Assembly: GCA_934047225.1 (NCBI GenBank)
Contig: OW203992.1
Location: 19,953,501-20,017,500 of the forward strand
Origin: Ypsolopha sequella
Taxonomy: Eukaryota > Arthropoda > Insecta > Lepidoptera > Ypsolophidae
Length of the DNA stretch: 64,000 bases
Direction: 5' to 3'
Each line of letters begins with the position of its first letter. Within the stretch, counting starts at the first letter, position 1. Positions 42,701 to 51,900 of this stretch are shown one piece after another. The notes below the pieces were generated by a model that worked only from the letters and a program-made list of their open reading frames with translations, was not told where the DNA came from and made no database searches. Position numbers and translations under genes: made by a program.

Positions 42701-44855
42701 ATTTTCCATAAGAGTGTTTATGAAAAATCCAATTATTTTGAAGCTACCATAATATAATTTAAAATACGTTAAATCTTAATATATTCGTCGGTGAAACGCG
42801 GTTGTACCGAGTGTGGACTGTAACTTGCATTTCACAGTTCACACTCGGAATACCTCTGATACCCCCTCGGGGATTCATGTCGTGACCATATATTATCATT
42901 ATTACTGATCACTTACAAAGTTTTAAGTATGAATTTGGCTATATCAATGAAATAACCTTATATACACCTAATACACGTTAAAACAATTTTTCTAAAATGT
43001 GTAAAACAAGATAATAAAAATAGAAAAAAAAACAACACACAAATTGTCTCAGAGCAAATTGGTTTCTCGATTGATTATAAAAAAAGTTAGTCGAAGTTTT
43101 ACGTTAAGAAAATACATCTGTTCCCATCCCTAGCAATAAATCATCACGTCATATAATCAGACTGTGTTTAATATTAAGTTCGCAATACCGCTCCGGTCAA
43201 GTTATCAACCACCTAAAACCGGTAGGTTTATAATGGTCACATGGTATCAAAACTAAAACGTCGTAAATGAAATCGTTTGTTTGAAAAATACACCGTTTTA
43301 CACAGAGATACGGTAGTTTTTTCATTTGATAAGTTTTCGATATAAGTCATTTGTTGTGCGTAGAAAGAACAACCACTTGGATTAAAGTTTTGATAGTATT
43401 TCAATTACGACAAGGTGTGTGCCTGTGGGTGTGAGGCGACAAAGGTTCTGGTACGCATACAGCTCCAAGGCCTTTCTAACTATTTAAATGTTCTGAGATA
43501 TACAGGTTGTATATTAATATATAAATAAGATATTAAGGTATAAATAAATAAACCCTCGTTGCATGACTCCAATTCGCACGTGACTGCTTTTAGGGTTCCG
43601 AACCTTAAGATTAAGGACCGGAATCCTTATAGGATCACTTTGTTGTCTGTCTGTTTTATTTAAAACCGTTTTACAAAACGAATTAATCCTGAAATACATG
43701 GATAATTTTCAGCTTAAAACAGTTTTTTCTATTGTTAAGTATTATTTTGCAATGAAAAATTTATCAATTGAAAAGGTTTAGTTTTGTCTGGTTTTTATGG
43801 AAACAGTATTTGTAAAAAAGTTCAAATGAACATTTGAAACAAAAAAAGCACCTCGAAATTGCGAGCTCCGCTTCCACCGAGGAGGATAGACATGAGTAAA
43901 ATAAAAGCGTTGGAGGTCGGAACACGACAGATGTCTCTAAATAAAGGAGTTGCGGCCTGAAAGAAGATATAGTGACTAGAATAGAAAAAGGAATGCTTCG
44001 GTGGTTTGGACATGTAGAGAAAATGAATGAAAGTAGAGTGACAAAAGAAATTTTTGGTGCGCAAGTGGAAGGTGCAACTCAACCAGGCCGCCCTAGAAAA
44101 TTGGTGACATACTGAAGAAGGGCCATGTCAAAAGTACCCGGAATAGAAGAGCTTTGTATGACTAGATTGATGAATGTGGAAGAGCGAAAGAAGTGTGCCT
44201 GGATCGTCTCTGAGATGGAAATATGTAGTCTCTTGTCTACCCCTCTGGGAGACAGGCGTGAGTGAGCAAAGGAGTTAATACCCGTACCCGCAAAGGCGCC
44301 AGCAGAAAAATAGCCAGAAATGTAGTCATGAGATTTTCATGTTATCTCCCCTTTCAGATAACATGAAAATCTCATGACTACATTTCTGGCTATTTTTCTG
44401 CTGGCGCCTATGCAGATACGGGTTCTATGCCCATAGAATCCCAAGCTAAAACCCTATTGCGACTTTATTATAAGACATAGATTAAACGCGTTTGGGTTAT
44501 ACGTCTAAGTTATGGATTAATTATCTACAAATTGTTTCAGATGTTGCTGTGTATATGGAGTATTCTGGAGACGGACAAAGCAATAGAATGTCGCAGAGCA
44601 GCTGTGATGATCATTTCAAGTTTGCTCAAAGGCCTGGGCAAAGACACTCTTATTCAACTAAAGGAAAGCTTGCTTCCTGTATACAGAACTCTGAAAAAGT
44701 TATACAACGACCCTTGTGAAGATTCTGTGCTTAAAATTCACGCCCAAATAGCTTTAGAAGAATTAAACGAGATTGTTACAAACTTCCTGTTTCCTGAAGT
44801 AAAAAGGGAAAAGCAAATATTCGTGTTGGACACACCGGAAGATGTATTCAAATAA
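30701..44855 (+). CDS. Tango6: TANGO6 / Rtp1-like protein (5 exons)
   Basis: Exons are 30701-30758, 33952-35945, 36050-36272, 38811-38962 and 44541-44855. All introns have GT-AG sites, and the phases (1, 0, 1, 0) join into 913 residues. The C-terminal half matches TANGO6: AIADVFDNLLPVRAHGIIEL at about residue 650 (RTP1_C1 region), then TDSYIYLASINGIAALGTHC, RDEDPLIRTSALSNLAEIAL, and ECRRAAVMIISSLLKGLGKD with VLKIHAQIALEELNEI near the end (RTP1_C2 region). The N-terminal half is all-helical, as expected for a HEAT-repeat protein. Tango6 was named for a Golgi organisation phenotype in fly cells. Yeast Rtp1 helps assemble or import RNA polymerase II. Which role applies here is not visible from sequence. 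Confidence 0.93.
31229..31897. mobile_element. Diverged relative of the 7400-8233 MITE
   Basis: The ends GTCTGTTTCAAAA and TTTTGAAATAGAC are inverted. The interior shares GCACTTATTTCCTAGCAACT, ACAAAAAGCAATTTTGGTTT and GTTAATATGACT with 8020-8105, so it belongs to the same family as 7400-8233 but is older. Confidence 0.75.
32711..33436. mobile_element. Foldback element with 15-bp perfect termini, holding a second element
   Basis: ATAGTAGGTATGAAT (32711) and ATTCATACCTACTAT (ending 33436) are perfect inverted ends. The arms continue with GAGTTACCGGTCATGATAAAG against its diverged complement near 33375-33400. Another inverted-end element (32806-33333) sits inside. Confidence 0.75.
32806..33333. 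mobile_element. Inner element with TAGGGGGGGCCAAA termini
   Basis: TAGGGGGGGCCAAACT on the left and TTTGGCCCCCCCTC on the right are inverted. ACAAAATGGCCACC and GGCAGCCATTTTGT extend the match. It splits the arms of the 32711-33436 element. Confidence 0.75.
33464..33805. mobile_element. Palindromic MITE in Tango6 intron 1
   Basis: GGAATTACGGAATTAC and AAAACGTTACGATAATGT on the left are complemented by ACATTATCGTAACGTTTT and GCCGTAATTTCC on the right. Inner arms AATTCCTAGAAAATTTATAA and TTATAAATTTCCTAGGAATT extend the palindrome. The element ends about 145 bp before the exon 2 acceptor. Confidence 0.85.
33952..35945 (+). CDS. Tango6: Tango6 exon 2 (main exon)
   Basis: The acceptor is ATTATTATTTTTAG|GT and the donor is TTCCAG|GTAAGT. 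It encodes about 664 residues of helical repeats. Features include FFPPAF-like PFPPAFVKRV, an acidic patch ALEDDPEILDDIDQQ (a variable loop in this family), and the LPVRAHGIIELTKL start of the conserved C-terminal module. It is a single open exon with no internal stop. Confidence 0.93.
36050..36272 (+). CDS. Tango6: Tango6 exon 3
   Basis: The acceptor is TTATGTTTTAG|GAG and the donor is GATTAG|GTAAGA. It encodes EQLKDTDSYIYLASINGIAA and a helical stretch ending KVTKRL. It is in the same reading phase as exon 2. Confidence 0.92.
36653..36808. mobile_element. Palindromic MITE, GTCGATTCGG termini
   Basis: GTAGGTGTCGATTCGGCGTA on the left is complemented by CTACACCGAATCGAC on the right. The inner arms TTTGACAGGACTAACTTTAT and AAGTTTAGTCATGTCAAA also pair. 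Confidence 0.8.
36795..36980 (+). repeat. Tandem duplication of 93 bp (2 units)
   Basis: Units at 36795-36887 and 36888-36980 appear identical. Each starts TACACCGAATCGACATGATT and ends GGACTCATAAA. The first unit overlaps the right end of the MITE at 36653-36808, so the duplication is younger than that insertion. Confidence 0.92.
37190..37310. mobile_element. Palindromic MITE, GTAGCACAGTG termini (intact copy)
   Basis: GTAGCACAGTGTTTAATCGC on the left is complemented by GCGATTAAACACTGTGCTAC on the right. The interior includes GCGCTCCTCGCACATGTGAT. A second copy, split by another element, lies at 55363-55955. Confidence 0.88.
37738..37865. mobile_element. Palindromic MITE, CGGCAGTAAATAATGC arms
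   Basis: CGGCAGTAAATAATGCACATCG and CGATGTGCATTATTTACTGCCG are inverted and perfect. The inner parts GTCATCTCTGTC and GACAGAGACGGC also pair partly. Confidence 0.85.
38250..38673. mobile_element. TTAA-flanked MITE with GGCGCTCTTATCCCA termini
   Basis: GGCGCTCTTATCCCA and TGGGATAAGAGCGCC are perfect inverted ends, each next to a TTAA (38246-38249 and 38674-38677). It has interrupted a dispersed repeat: ACGGACATGGGTTCC lies on one side and CTACTGAACCCTAAAA on the other. TTAA target use is the hallmark of piggyBac-type transposases, though the GGCG terminus is not the classic CCC start. No transposase is present. Confidence 0.85.
38811..38962 (+). CDS. Tango6: Tango6 exon 4
   Basis: The acceptor is GTACTTTGCGCAG|GC and the donor is TATGAG|GTTTGT. 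It encodes GEMAIIHKTILLNTMLCACR and DPLIRTSALSNLAEIALVLH, a HEAT-like repeat conserved in the family. Confidence 0.93.
40255..40418. repeat. Lepidopteran dispersed repeat, left half
   Basis: It shares GAAATTTCAACTTG.CACCTATAA and a GTGACAGACGGACAGC block with 19770-19920 and 49500-49530. It is cut by the TTAA element; the continuation GGCACCCTTCGGGAACG lies at 40966-40985. Confidence 0.75.
40419..40961. mobile_element. TTAA-flanked element with GGCG termini
   Basis: It begins GGCGCTACG after TTAA (40415-40418) and ends GGTATCGCC before TTAA (40962-40965). It lies inside a dispersed repeat whose two halves can be joined across it. The interior includes CATATGCGAAAAAACCC, like the members at 55377-55812 and 57452-57864, and a large near-perfect palindrome. 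Confidence 0.75.
40515..40672. repeat. Near-perfect palindrome plus third arm
   Basis: The arms of about 51 nt meet near 40570. The left arm runs TTATTAATATAAAATGTAGT ... AAAAGATTTTCAAGGA and the right arm is its complement with one or two mismatches. A third, inverted copy of the inner part (GATTTTCAAGGAAAGGTCTC) follows at 40628-40668. Confidence 0.92.
41192..41275 (+). pseudogene. Possible THAP-domain start, broken
   Basis: An ATG gives MPSCAIITCRITNKKANRKN then a stop. A one-base shift continues with IFPF. THAP domains begin MPxxC-x(2-4)-C and continue to an F-h-x-FP block. The cysteine spacing fits, and the reading is then lost. It could be the first exon remnant of a P-element-like or host THAP gene. 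It is short, so confidence is limited. Confidence 0.4.
41523..42630. repeat. 1.1-kb inverted repeat built from about 140-bp tandem units
   Basis: The outer ends TTATAACATTCGAGAAACCG and CGGTTTCTCGAATGTTATTA are inverted, and CCAAAATCGACCGG pairs with CCGATCGATTTTGG. Inside, the left half carries AATTCTAAGCTATGCAT-type words at about 41660, 41796, 41932 and 42058. The right half carries the complement ATGCATAGCTTAGAATT at about 42268, 42330 and 42471. Words for CAGTCGAGAACAAAAG and CTTTTGTTCTCGACTG also mirror each other. No coding function is apparent. Confidence 0.88.
42900..42968. repeat. Partial copy of the ACAAGGTGAC MITE
   Basis: ACTGATCACTTACAAAG and TTTTAAGTATGAATTTGG match the right arm of 20266-20535. 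The left half is missing. A small hairpin (CCGAGTGTGGACTGTAACTT and its mirror) lies just upstream at 42815-42853. Confidence 0.65.
43587..43700. repeat. Lepidopteran TTAGGGTTCC dispersed repeat
   Basis: CTTTTAGGGTTCCGAACCTT is followed by CGGAATCCTTATAGGATCAC and TTGTTGTCTGTCTGT. This is the standard form of this repeat. Confidence 0.8.
43935..44268 (+). pseudogene. RTE-type C-terminal fragment
   Basis: The plus strand reads CGLKEDIVTRIEKGMLRWFG, HVEKMNESRVTKEIFGAQV and TQPGRPRKLVTY, a stop, then MNVEERKKCAWIV. This is the same conserved C-terminal block as in the 1-1000 fragment, in the other orientation. One stop interrupts it and the 5' part is absent. Confidence 0.82.
44280..44423. repeat. 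Perfect long-armed palindrome
   Basis: ACCCGTACCCGCAAAGGCGC ... CATGTTATCT pairs with AGATAACATG ... GGCGCCTATGCAGATACGGGT. The arms are about 68 nt with an 8-nt loop. The central 55 nt appear perfect, and divergence is limited to the outer 15 nt. It lies 117 bp before the Tango6 exon 5 acceptor. Confidence 0.95.
44541..44855 (+). CDS. Tango6: Tango6 exon 5 (terminal)
   Basis: The acceptor is AATTGTTTCAG|ATG. It encodes MLLCIWSILETDKAIECRRA, IISSLLKGLGKDTLIQLKES and the C-terminus ending TPEDVFK. The stop overlaps an AATAAA (44851-44856), and another AATAAA lies at 45025-45030. The last 37 codons are repeated in the tandem duplicate that follows. Confidence 0.95.
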   Translation: MLLCIWSILETDKAIECRRAAVMIISSLLKGLGKDTLIQLKESLLPVYRTLKKLYNDPCEDSVLKIHAQIALEELNEIVTNFLFPEVKREKQIFVLDTPEDVFK

Positions 44856-45336
44856 AATAATAGCATTATGTAAGTATTTTTCATTTGTTTTTATTCACAC
44901 GTTATAATTACAATTATAATTACAAAAGTATATTAAAGTAATTTTAGAAGGTCCTTATGTTCGTTACAATATTACGTACATACTTAATTATGCCAAATCA
45001 CTTTGGAATGCATTGTTGTTTGGCAATAAATATCTAGCGTCTCTTTTCAAATAGCTTTAGAAGAATTAAACGAGATTGTTACAAACTTCTTGTTTCCTGA
45101 AGTAAAAAGGGAAAAGCAAATATTCGTGTTGGACACACCGGAAGATGTTTTCAAATAAAATAATCGCATTATGTAAGTATTTTGCATTTGTTTTTATTCA
45201 CACGTTATTATAATTACAAAAGTATATTAAAGTAATTTTAGAAGGTCCTTATGTTCGTTACAATATTACGTACATACTTAATTATGCCAAATCACTTTGG
45301 AATGCATTGTTGTTTGGCAATAAATATCTAGCGTCT
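44745..45336 (+). repeat. Tandem duplication of the Tango6 3' end
   Basis: Unit 1 (44745-45047) and unit 2 (45048-45336) both start CAAATAGCTTTAGAAGAATT and end in TGGCAATAAATATCTAGCGT. The period is 303 bp. Unit 2 has a 12-bp deletion in the AATTACAATTATAATTAC stretch and a few substitutions. Unit 2 keeps the final coding frame and its own poly(A) signal but has no start or splice acceptor. Confidence 0.95.
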
Positions 45337-45666
45337 ATTTCCTAGAGGGCAATCAACTAATAGTTATAATTTATTAAACTGTTTTGATATTTGATATTTC
45401 AAGCTGCATAATGCATATACTGGCCTTTACACAAGACAATACCCAAAACGCCATAATAAAAATACTATTCAAAGTTATCACATTATTTTGACGGACAAAT
45501 GAGAATCTTGTTGAAACCTAAAACTACTATTTACAATTTAATCACGCACAACAGCGTCGACGTGGTCCCTTCAAAAATAACAAAGTGCTTTGTTTACCGT
45601 ATCTATGCCACAGAGTTACATTTGAGTGACAAGGCTGTGCTAACCTATTTAAATAAAATAACTATT
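45337..45666. other. Convergent 3' region between Tango6 and the FN3/ZP gene
   Basis: It holds a minus-strand AATAAA (TTTATT at 45370-45375), the probable poly(A) signal of the FN3/ZP gene. No separate gene is seen. Confidence 0.55.
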
Positions 45667-45935
45667 TTACGCTTCAGACGTATTATCACTTTCCTTCGGT
45701 TTCTTGACGCAACCTTCGTCGGTCTCAGACAAAGTTATAGAGTAAACAGAACTAGCATCTGAAAACCTGTCTCTATTTCTCGAACTGAAGATCCCGCTGC
45801 GTGACAATGTCGAGATGCTTGCGATGGAAACGTTGTCTTTACCAGCTTGAGGCACCATCTTCCATATCAACAAAGCGACGCCTCCAAATGCTGCTATCAC
45901 GAGAAATACTACCAGTGAGATTTCCCCAAACATAC
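45667..45935 (-). CDS. FN3/ZP gene, last exon: membrane helix and cytoplasmic tail
   Basis: The acceptor CCTTTTAAG|GT completes a serine codon. It encodes MFGEISLVVFLVIAAFGGVA, then LLIWKMVPQ (positive stop-transfer side). The tail has SIASISTLSRSG, SDASSVYSITLSETDEG and a C-terminal acidic end, rich in possible phosphorylation sites. Confidence 0.85.
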
Positions 45936-48900
45936 CTTAAAAGGATAATATTTTAATTTTAGAAAAAAATTAAACAATCGCGAGTGTTTTCATGTGAGGT
46001 TACTTACTAGATTCACTGCCCTCTTTGCTTGCTTCAAGTCTAGCTGGCTGCAGTTCATTATAATCCAAGTCTCCGTTGTCATAAGGCTCCACAGACCCAG
46101 CATGGGACTTGGTGTTGTATAGGACATCTCCAGGATTGGTTTTGGGCAGATTTATTCCGGCTCTTACTGTCAGTGTTTCAGGCTTGTAAGTGCAAAGGAC
46201 CAGGAATCTGCAAACACATCCTTACAATACTAAAAGATATAATTTCCAAACAAGCTTGTTCTAAACTAGAAGATCGTTTACATACCGTCTGGTGCTATGC
46301 GTGAGAATAGGAAGATTCTCCTGTACAATGACGTAAGTGGCGACGGTTGTCTCGTTCACTTCGGAGCCGCACTCGTCGTGGTGTATCCTCAGGATGTAGG
46401 CGTCTTGTGCACTGTTGGGGTTGCCCTGAAGCGAGCATCGCTCTGGACCACCGTCGGCTGCCTCCACGGCGATGCGACCTCCGAAGTAGGGCCCCGTGGA
46501 TACTTCCACCTCGCTGGCGTGTGGCAAGCATTGTGTGGCGCGGGCTGAAACTGTGAAGAGAAAAATTTAAATGAAAACTTCAAACCAAATCAGTTTGTAG
46601 TTTATTTTCGAGGAGTTTTAAAGGCATATGTACACTTTCATAATTATATTGTGTAGGTTTATTTAAGTAGAAAAGTTGATTGAAAACTCGAAAAGGCTTT
46701 AACTTTAGTTTTATTACAAAATCGCCTTTAAGTGTTAGGAACAGGAGCTAAATTACTTTGGAGAAATTCAAGTTTTGACAGCACTAAAACTAAAATTAAA
46801 GACTTCAGAATCGGTAAGTAGTTGGGTTTTATATATTGTATTTTTTTATTATTAAATTAATTTGATATCCCACTTCCACATTACGTAAAGTAATGATTTT
46901 TTCACCACCCAAAGATAAATAGCTTTAAGACTTTTTTGAGCCTACTAGAGTATGAAAAACGCCAGATTTCGAGGATTCGTTTTAAGAAACTCGGACTCTC
47001 CTTGTATTGAAAAAAATATATTTGATTTATTGATCTTTTATCTAGGGATTCTACTTATAAACAATGTATTAAGATTTACACTTTTGTAAAAAAAAAAAAA
47101 GATTTCCACCCTCTTTTTTGGTTTTCAAACGTTCGTTTCAAGAGCGCGGTTAAGAGATCAACTTGTTTATTTTTTTCATTTTATAAAATGGGTAATAGAA
47201 ATATGAAGGGATTCTACTGAAATCAAATATCTTTTTCCCGACAAAATATTCCAGTATTAGCTAAAAACACACCAATTTGTTGTTTCGCTGCGTGATCATT
47301 AGTAATGAGCCAACATATAATCGCCTCTATCAAAAGCCAATAAGCCATTGAACTTATTGTGCTGGACAGATAATAAAAAAGTTGCTAGAGTAGGCCATCC
47401 TCTTAAGTAATAAGTTCACCCTTGTGCAACATTGTGTGTTCGAATGACTACTCTGTTTTTATCTCATTAATTCAAGGAATTAAATGACTACATTTGTTCA
47501 GTAGTACTTACATCCTTTAGTTGGTACAATGATGATCTTTGAGCCAATCGACTGCGGATCAGCGAGGTCTCGAGCATCGCGTCTAACGGGTCGGACCTCG
47601 AAGGAGTACGTAGTGGCCATACGCAGACCTGTGATCCTTGTAGTGTACGTCCGACCGCGCCGTCCTGCTGTCGCTTGTGTAGTCGTCGTTGAAGCTACAG
47701 GACCTACCATCCTCGCCGACTTCTCCTCTTCCACGTCGTCCAAAACCTGTCATGAAATTATGAATTACTTAAAAAAATTGTATTAAAAAAGTCCTGTCTG
47801 TACATATGAATATTATTGAGAAATTTTAATTGAAATGTGTTGTTATTATTAGCATTGTATTCAGGCCAAAACTACAACTTTTGGAATTTTTGTCCGTCTG
47901 TCTGTATATATGTTCCGTTTTAAACTAGAGAACCACTGAAAAGATTTGGGTGCGTTTTTTTTATTATCATCGTAGTATAGGCTATAAGAGGTGTTGTTAT
48001 AAGAGTTATAAAATAACTGCCAAGCCGAAAACGGGGCAAAGATTGAATAAACGCGGGTGGAGCGCCAGGCGAAAGGCAATTTTATGAATGTTGAACTACA
48101 TCAGACTGTCATTGGTGCTCACAGCTCAAATGATGTTGTGTCTATAAAACCTGCGACGCGTAAAATGACATCGTGATAATGGTAACATAACACTACATAA
48201 TGAACGGTGGTAGCTAGAAGAGTACAATCCCCGTGACACTCGGCGGAACTAGAGTCACGCTCGTGATCAGACTGCGCACGATTATCTCGCTTCGGTAAAG
48301 CTAAACATCGACAAAAGCCTGAATGAAAGACATTTAAAATGTTGAGATCCAATCAGCCTCTACCCGTTGCAAAACTATATATTATCAAAATACATATAAT
48401 AAAATAGTAGAACCCGGTGTGTCTGTCTGTACATTGAAGAAAAGTAATAAAAATAGAAAGGGGGTGACTGAATAAGATCGCGGTTGACCCGATAATATAT
48501 AATGAACAAGAGTAATAGAACACAAATTAGCGATTTTGAAAATTCTTTTCTGTCTGTCTGTCTGTCCATTTGTTGCGCACATCTCCGTAACTACTGAACT
48601 TATTATCATGTAGTTTTTACACGTGGACAGAATTTAATTTGGATTAAAATATTAGCTTTGTTTCTTTAAAATCGGGTGCCAGAAGAAAAAGTTATCGTCA
48701 TTTCAAGATTTTTAATTTACTTTCCTACTGTTAGACGTTACATAGCAAAAAAATGATTCCTGGCGATGAAGACCTATAAACGTCAGAAAAGAAAACTATG
48801 GTTAGAATTATGTAGCGTATACAATTTGAGTACATAAAAAATAAACAGGTGGCGCTGTTCATTATTAGAAGACGTATAAATAAATATTTAATTATTTCAT

Positions 48901-51900
48901 TTAAATAGTGTCATCTATTTTGGTAAATAAAATTAGTTGCAGCAATTGTATAACAGATGGTGATACTTTCTTTGATGAAACGGGCTAGGTACTATAATAA
49001 CTAAGAATTGTAAAGCTAAAAGAAAAGACCTTTGTCTGTCTGTACATTGATGATATTCCAAAAAAATTGCGGTGTAGGATACTGATATATAAAAATATCG
49101 GAATTTGCATCACGAAAAAACTACTGAACGGTTTTTGATGCGGTTACCACTGTACGATACTCAGTAGTGAGACATAGATTACAAAGAAAGAAGGAAGGGA
49201 TATCACTGTTCGATAACTTATTATCCAACTTAAAAACTGGGATACTTTTTATTGCGGGATTCCCAAAGGATTACACTGACCGCATTATCTTCTTCCACGC
49301 AGACGAAATCGCGGGCAACAGCTAGTTTAATAATATATTAAAATCTATAAAATGCAAGCTGTTGCCGTCGGCTAGAATCTGATGTATTTTAATAGCTGTA
49401 CTTGTTTATAGCCTCTGGTTCGTGGATAAATTCATTTTTAGGGTTCCGTACCCGATGGGTGTTAAACGGGACCGTATTACTAAGCCTTCGCTGTCCGTCT
49501 GTCCATCCGTCTGTCACAGGGTCTACAGCTTCAGCCGTTATAGGTAGCCAGTTAACAATTTCGGAGATTACGTGTTAATATGGCCTCTGTCACAGCAAAT
49601 AATAAACATTTAAAAATGTTGAAACCCGGTGGTGCCCCATACAAAAAACCTTTGAAAAATAAAATTTTCAACGTTACTTGTATATCTTAAAGACGGTAAT
49701 ACATACAAGTTTTAAATTTAGTCAGATTGCTGTACATACTCTGAAATAAAACAACAAATAATGAAAATTGTGCTCAGTGGGTGCCGAATTAATTGTCAGG
49801 CGCTACCATTTTTGGCTTTGGCTTTTTTATTTGTTACTAGTTTTTCGCCCGCGTTTACGGTATCTTTGCCCCGTTTTCGGCTTGCCCGTTATTTTATCAA
49901 CACCCCTTATAGCCTGTATGTTGACCAGGGTCACTACGATGATAATAAAGAAAACCGCACCCAAATCCGTTGAGTGGTTTTTGTGTTAAAACGGAACACA
50001 CATAAAGACAAAAATTCTAAAAATCGTAATTTGGTCTCAGTACAATACCAATAACACATTAAATTTAAAATTTCGCGAACATATTTAATATACAGTCACG
50101 ACATTTTACTACTTAATTATTAGTAGATATATTATGTATGTAGATTTACCATGCTGTTTTAGGAGTGATGCCAGATTGGAGGAATCCCCCCAAATTTGGG
50201 GTTTTTTTTTAAGCTATGGGGGGACTATTGGGGTATAAGATCCTTGGGGGGTTAAAACTGGTATTGGAGGGAATTGGAGATATTTATTAGCAAATAACAT
50301 TAGAAACTTTCGAAAATTGTTAGGGAATGAGCCCGCAGAATGTAACATCTTAAATAAAATCTGATAAGTATTATAAACTAAGATTATTCTTTCAAGACCG
50401 TCTGCCTTGATGTCGACCAAGTGTTACAAGAATAAAATGCTTTGCAACGATCTGGAAATCCACGTAATACACTGAAGAGTTCTGGGTTGAAGTTTATAAT
50501 TCCATAAATGCAGTATGTTATAGAACATACGAAAACATGTTACCAAATCGCAGTCTACAATAGAACATACGAACATGTTACCAAATCGCAGTCTATAATA
50601 GAACAAACGAACATGTTACCAAATCGCAGTCTATAATAGAACATACGAACATGTTACCAAATTGCAGTCTGTCTGTAATAGAACATATGGGCATATTACA
50701 AAATTGCAGTCTATAATAGAACATACGGACATGTTACCAAATTGCAGTATGTAATAGAACATATGGACATGTTACCAAATTGCAGTATGTAATAGAACAT
50801 ATGGGCATGTTACCAAATTGCAGTATGTAATAGAACATATGGACATGTTACCAAATTGCAGTCTGTCTGTAATAGAACATATGGGCATATTACAAAATTG
50901 CAGTCTATAATAGAACATACGGACATGTTACCAAATTGCAGTATGTAATAGAACATATGGACATGTTACCAAATTGCAGTATGTAATAGAACATATGGGC
51001 ATGTTACCAAATTGCAGTCTGTAATAGAACATACGGACAGGTTACCAAATTGGCATTAGGAATTTTGTCATTACCATTTTCTAACGCAGTTGTGGAAAAC
51101 GAAAGAGCTTTCTCTCAAGTAGTTATTATTAAAGACAAACTTTGTAACAGATTTACCACCACACTGCCGAATTAATTTTGAGAATAAGGAATAACCAGAA
51201 GGATATCTTAATTTGAAACATACTAAACAGGTTTTACGTAATGTACGAAAATGTACGGAACTTTAGACGACGACGCGTGTGAAGATCCAGTAATGAAAGT
51301 TATTGCGGAAATATCATGAAATAAAAAATTTGGGGAAACACGAGTCAGTCATCTGGCAACACCGAGAGTTCAGTACCCGTATTGTACGGTGGTACGGAAC
51401 CCGTGCGTGAGTCCGACTCGCACTTGCCCTAATTAATACCTTGGTCCGACATCGGTATTGGCCCCAAGCTTGCAGCTCACAGTAATGCACTTGGAAAGCT
51501 AGCACCTTCGGCCGTTCCTCCTCATCCTCCTCTCCATACTCCCATCTCAGGCGAACGTCTCGGAAGTCAGGCTCGCCGATTAGATGTAGCACTTCTGTAA
51601 CCATATAAGGCACATTAATTAGATGTAGCACTTCTGTAACCATATAAGGCACATTAATTAGATGTAGCACTTCTGTAACCACATAATGCACACTAATTAG
51701 ATTTAGCACTTCTGTAACCACATGAGGCACACTAATTAGATGTAGCACTTCTGTAACCATATAAGGCACACCAATTAGGACCATTAGTAAACTTAGAATT
51801 TAATGCAATTCGAAGGGACGCACTACTTTATGCCCTAATGCACGCCTATGGGCTCCTTATGCACTAGGAAAGCAATATACAACACAACGTGTAACAGAAA

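Larger units (their letters stand above)
38963..44540 (+). other. Tango6 intron 4
   Basis: At 5.6 kb it is the longest intron of the gene and is almost entirely repeat-derived. It contains a non-LTR-like tail at 39225-39330 (repeated AATACAATACAAAT next to AACTTTATTT), the TTAA element, a possible THAP remnant, a 1.1-kb palindrome, an RTE fragment and a perfect hairpin, listed separately. Positions 39330-40250 and 42970-43580 show no recognisable gene. Confidence 0.65.

Noticed and set aside
46297..46556. Plus-strand ORFs over the ZP-N exon
   Set aside because: These are antisense shadows of a GC-rich exon whose minus-strand frame has splice sites and a cysteine pattern.
50516..51050. Regularly spaced repeats reminiscent of a CRISPR array
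   Set aside because: There are no unique spacers. The units are contiguous, diverge gradually and form higher-order blocks, and the genome is a eukaryotic nuclear one. It is a minisatellite.
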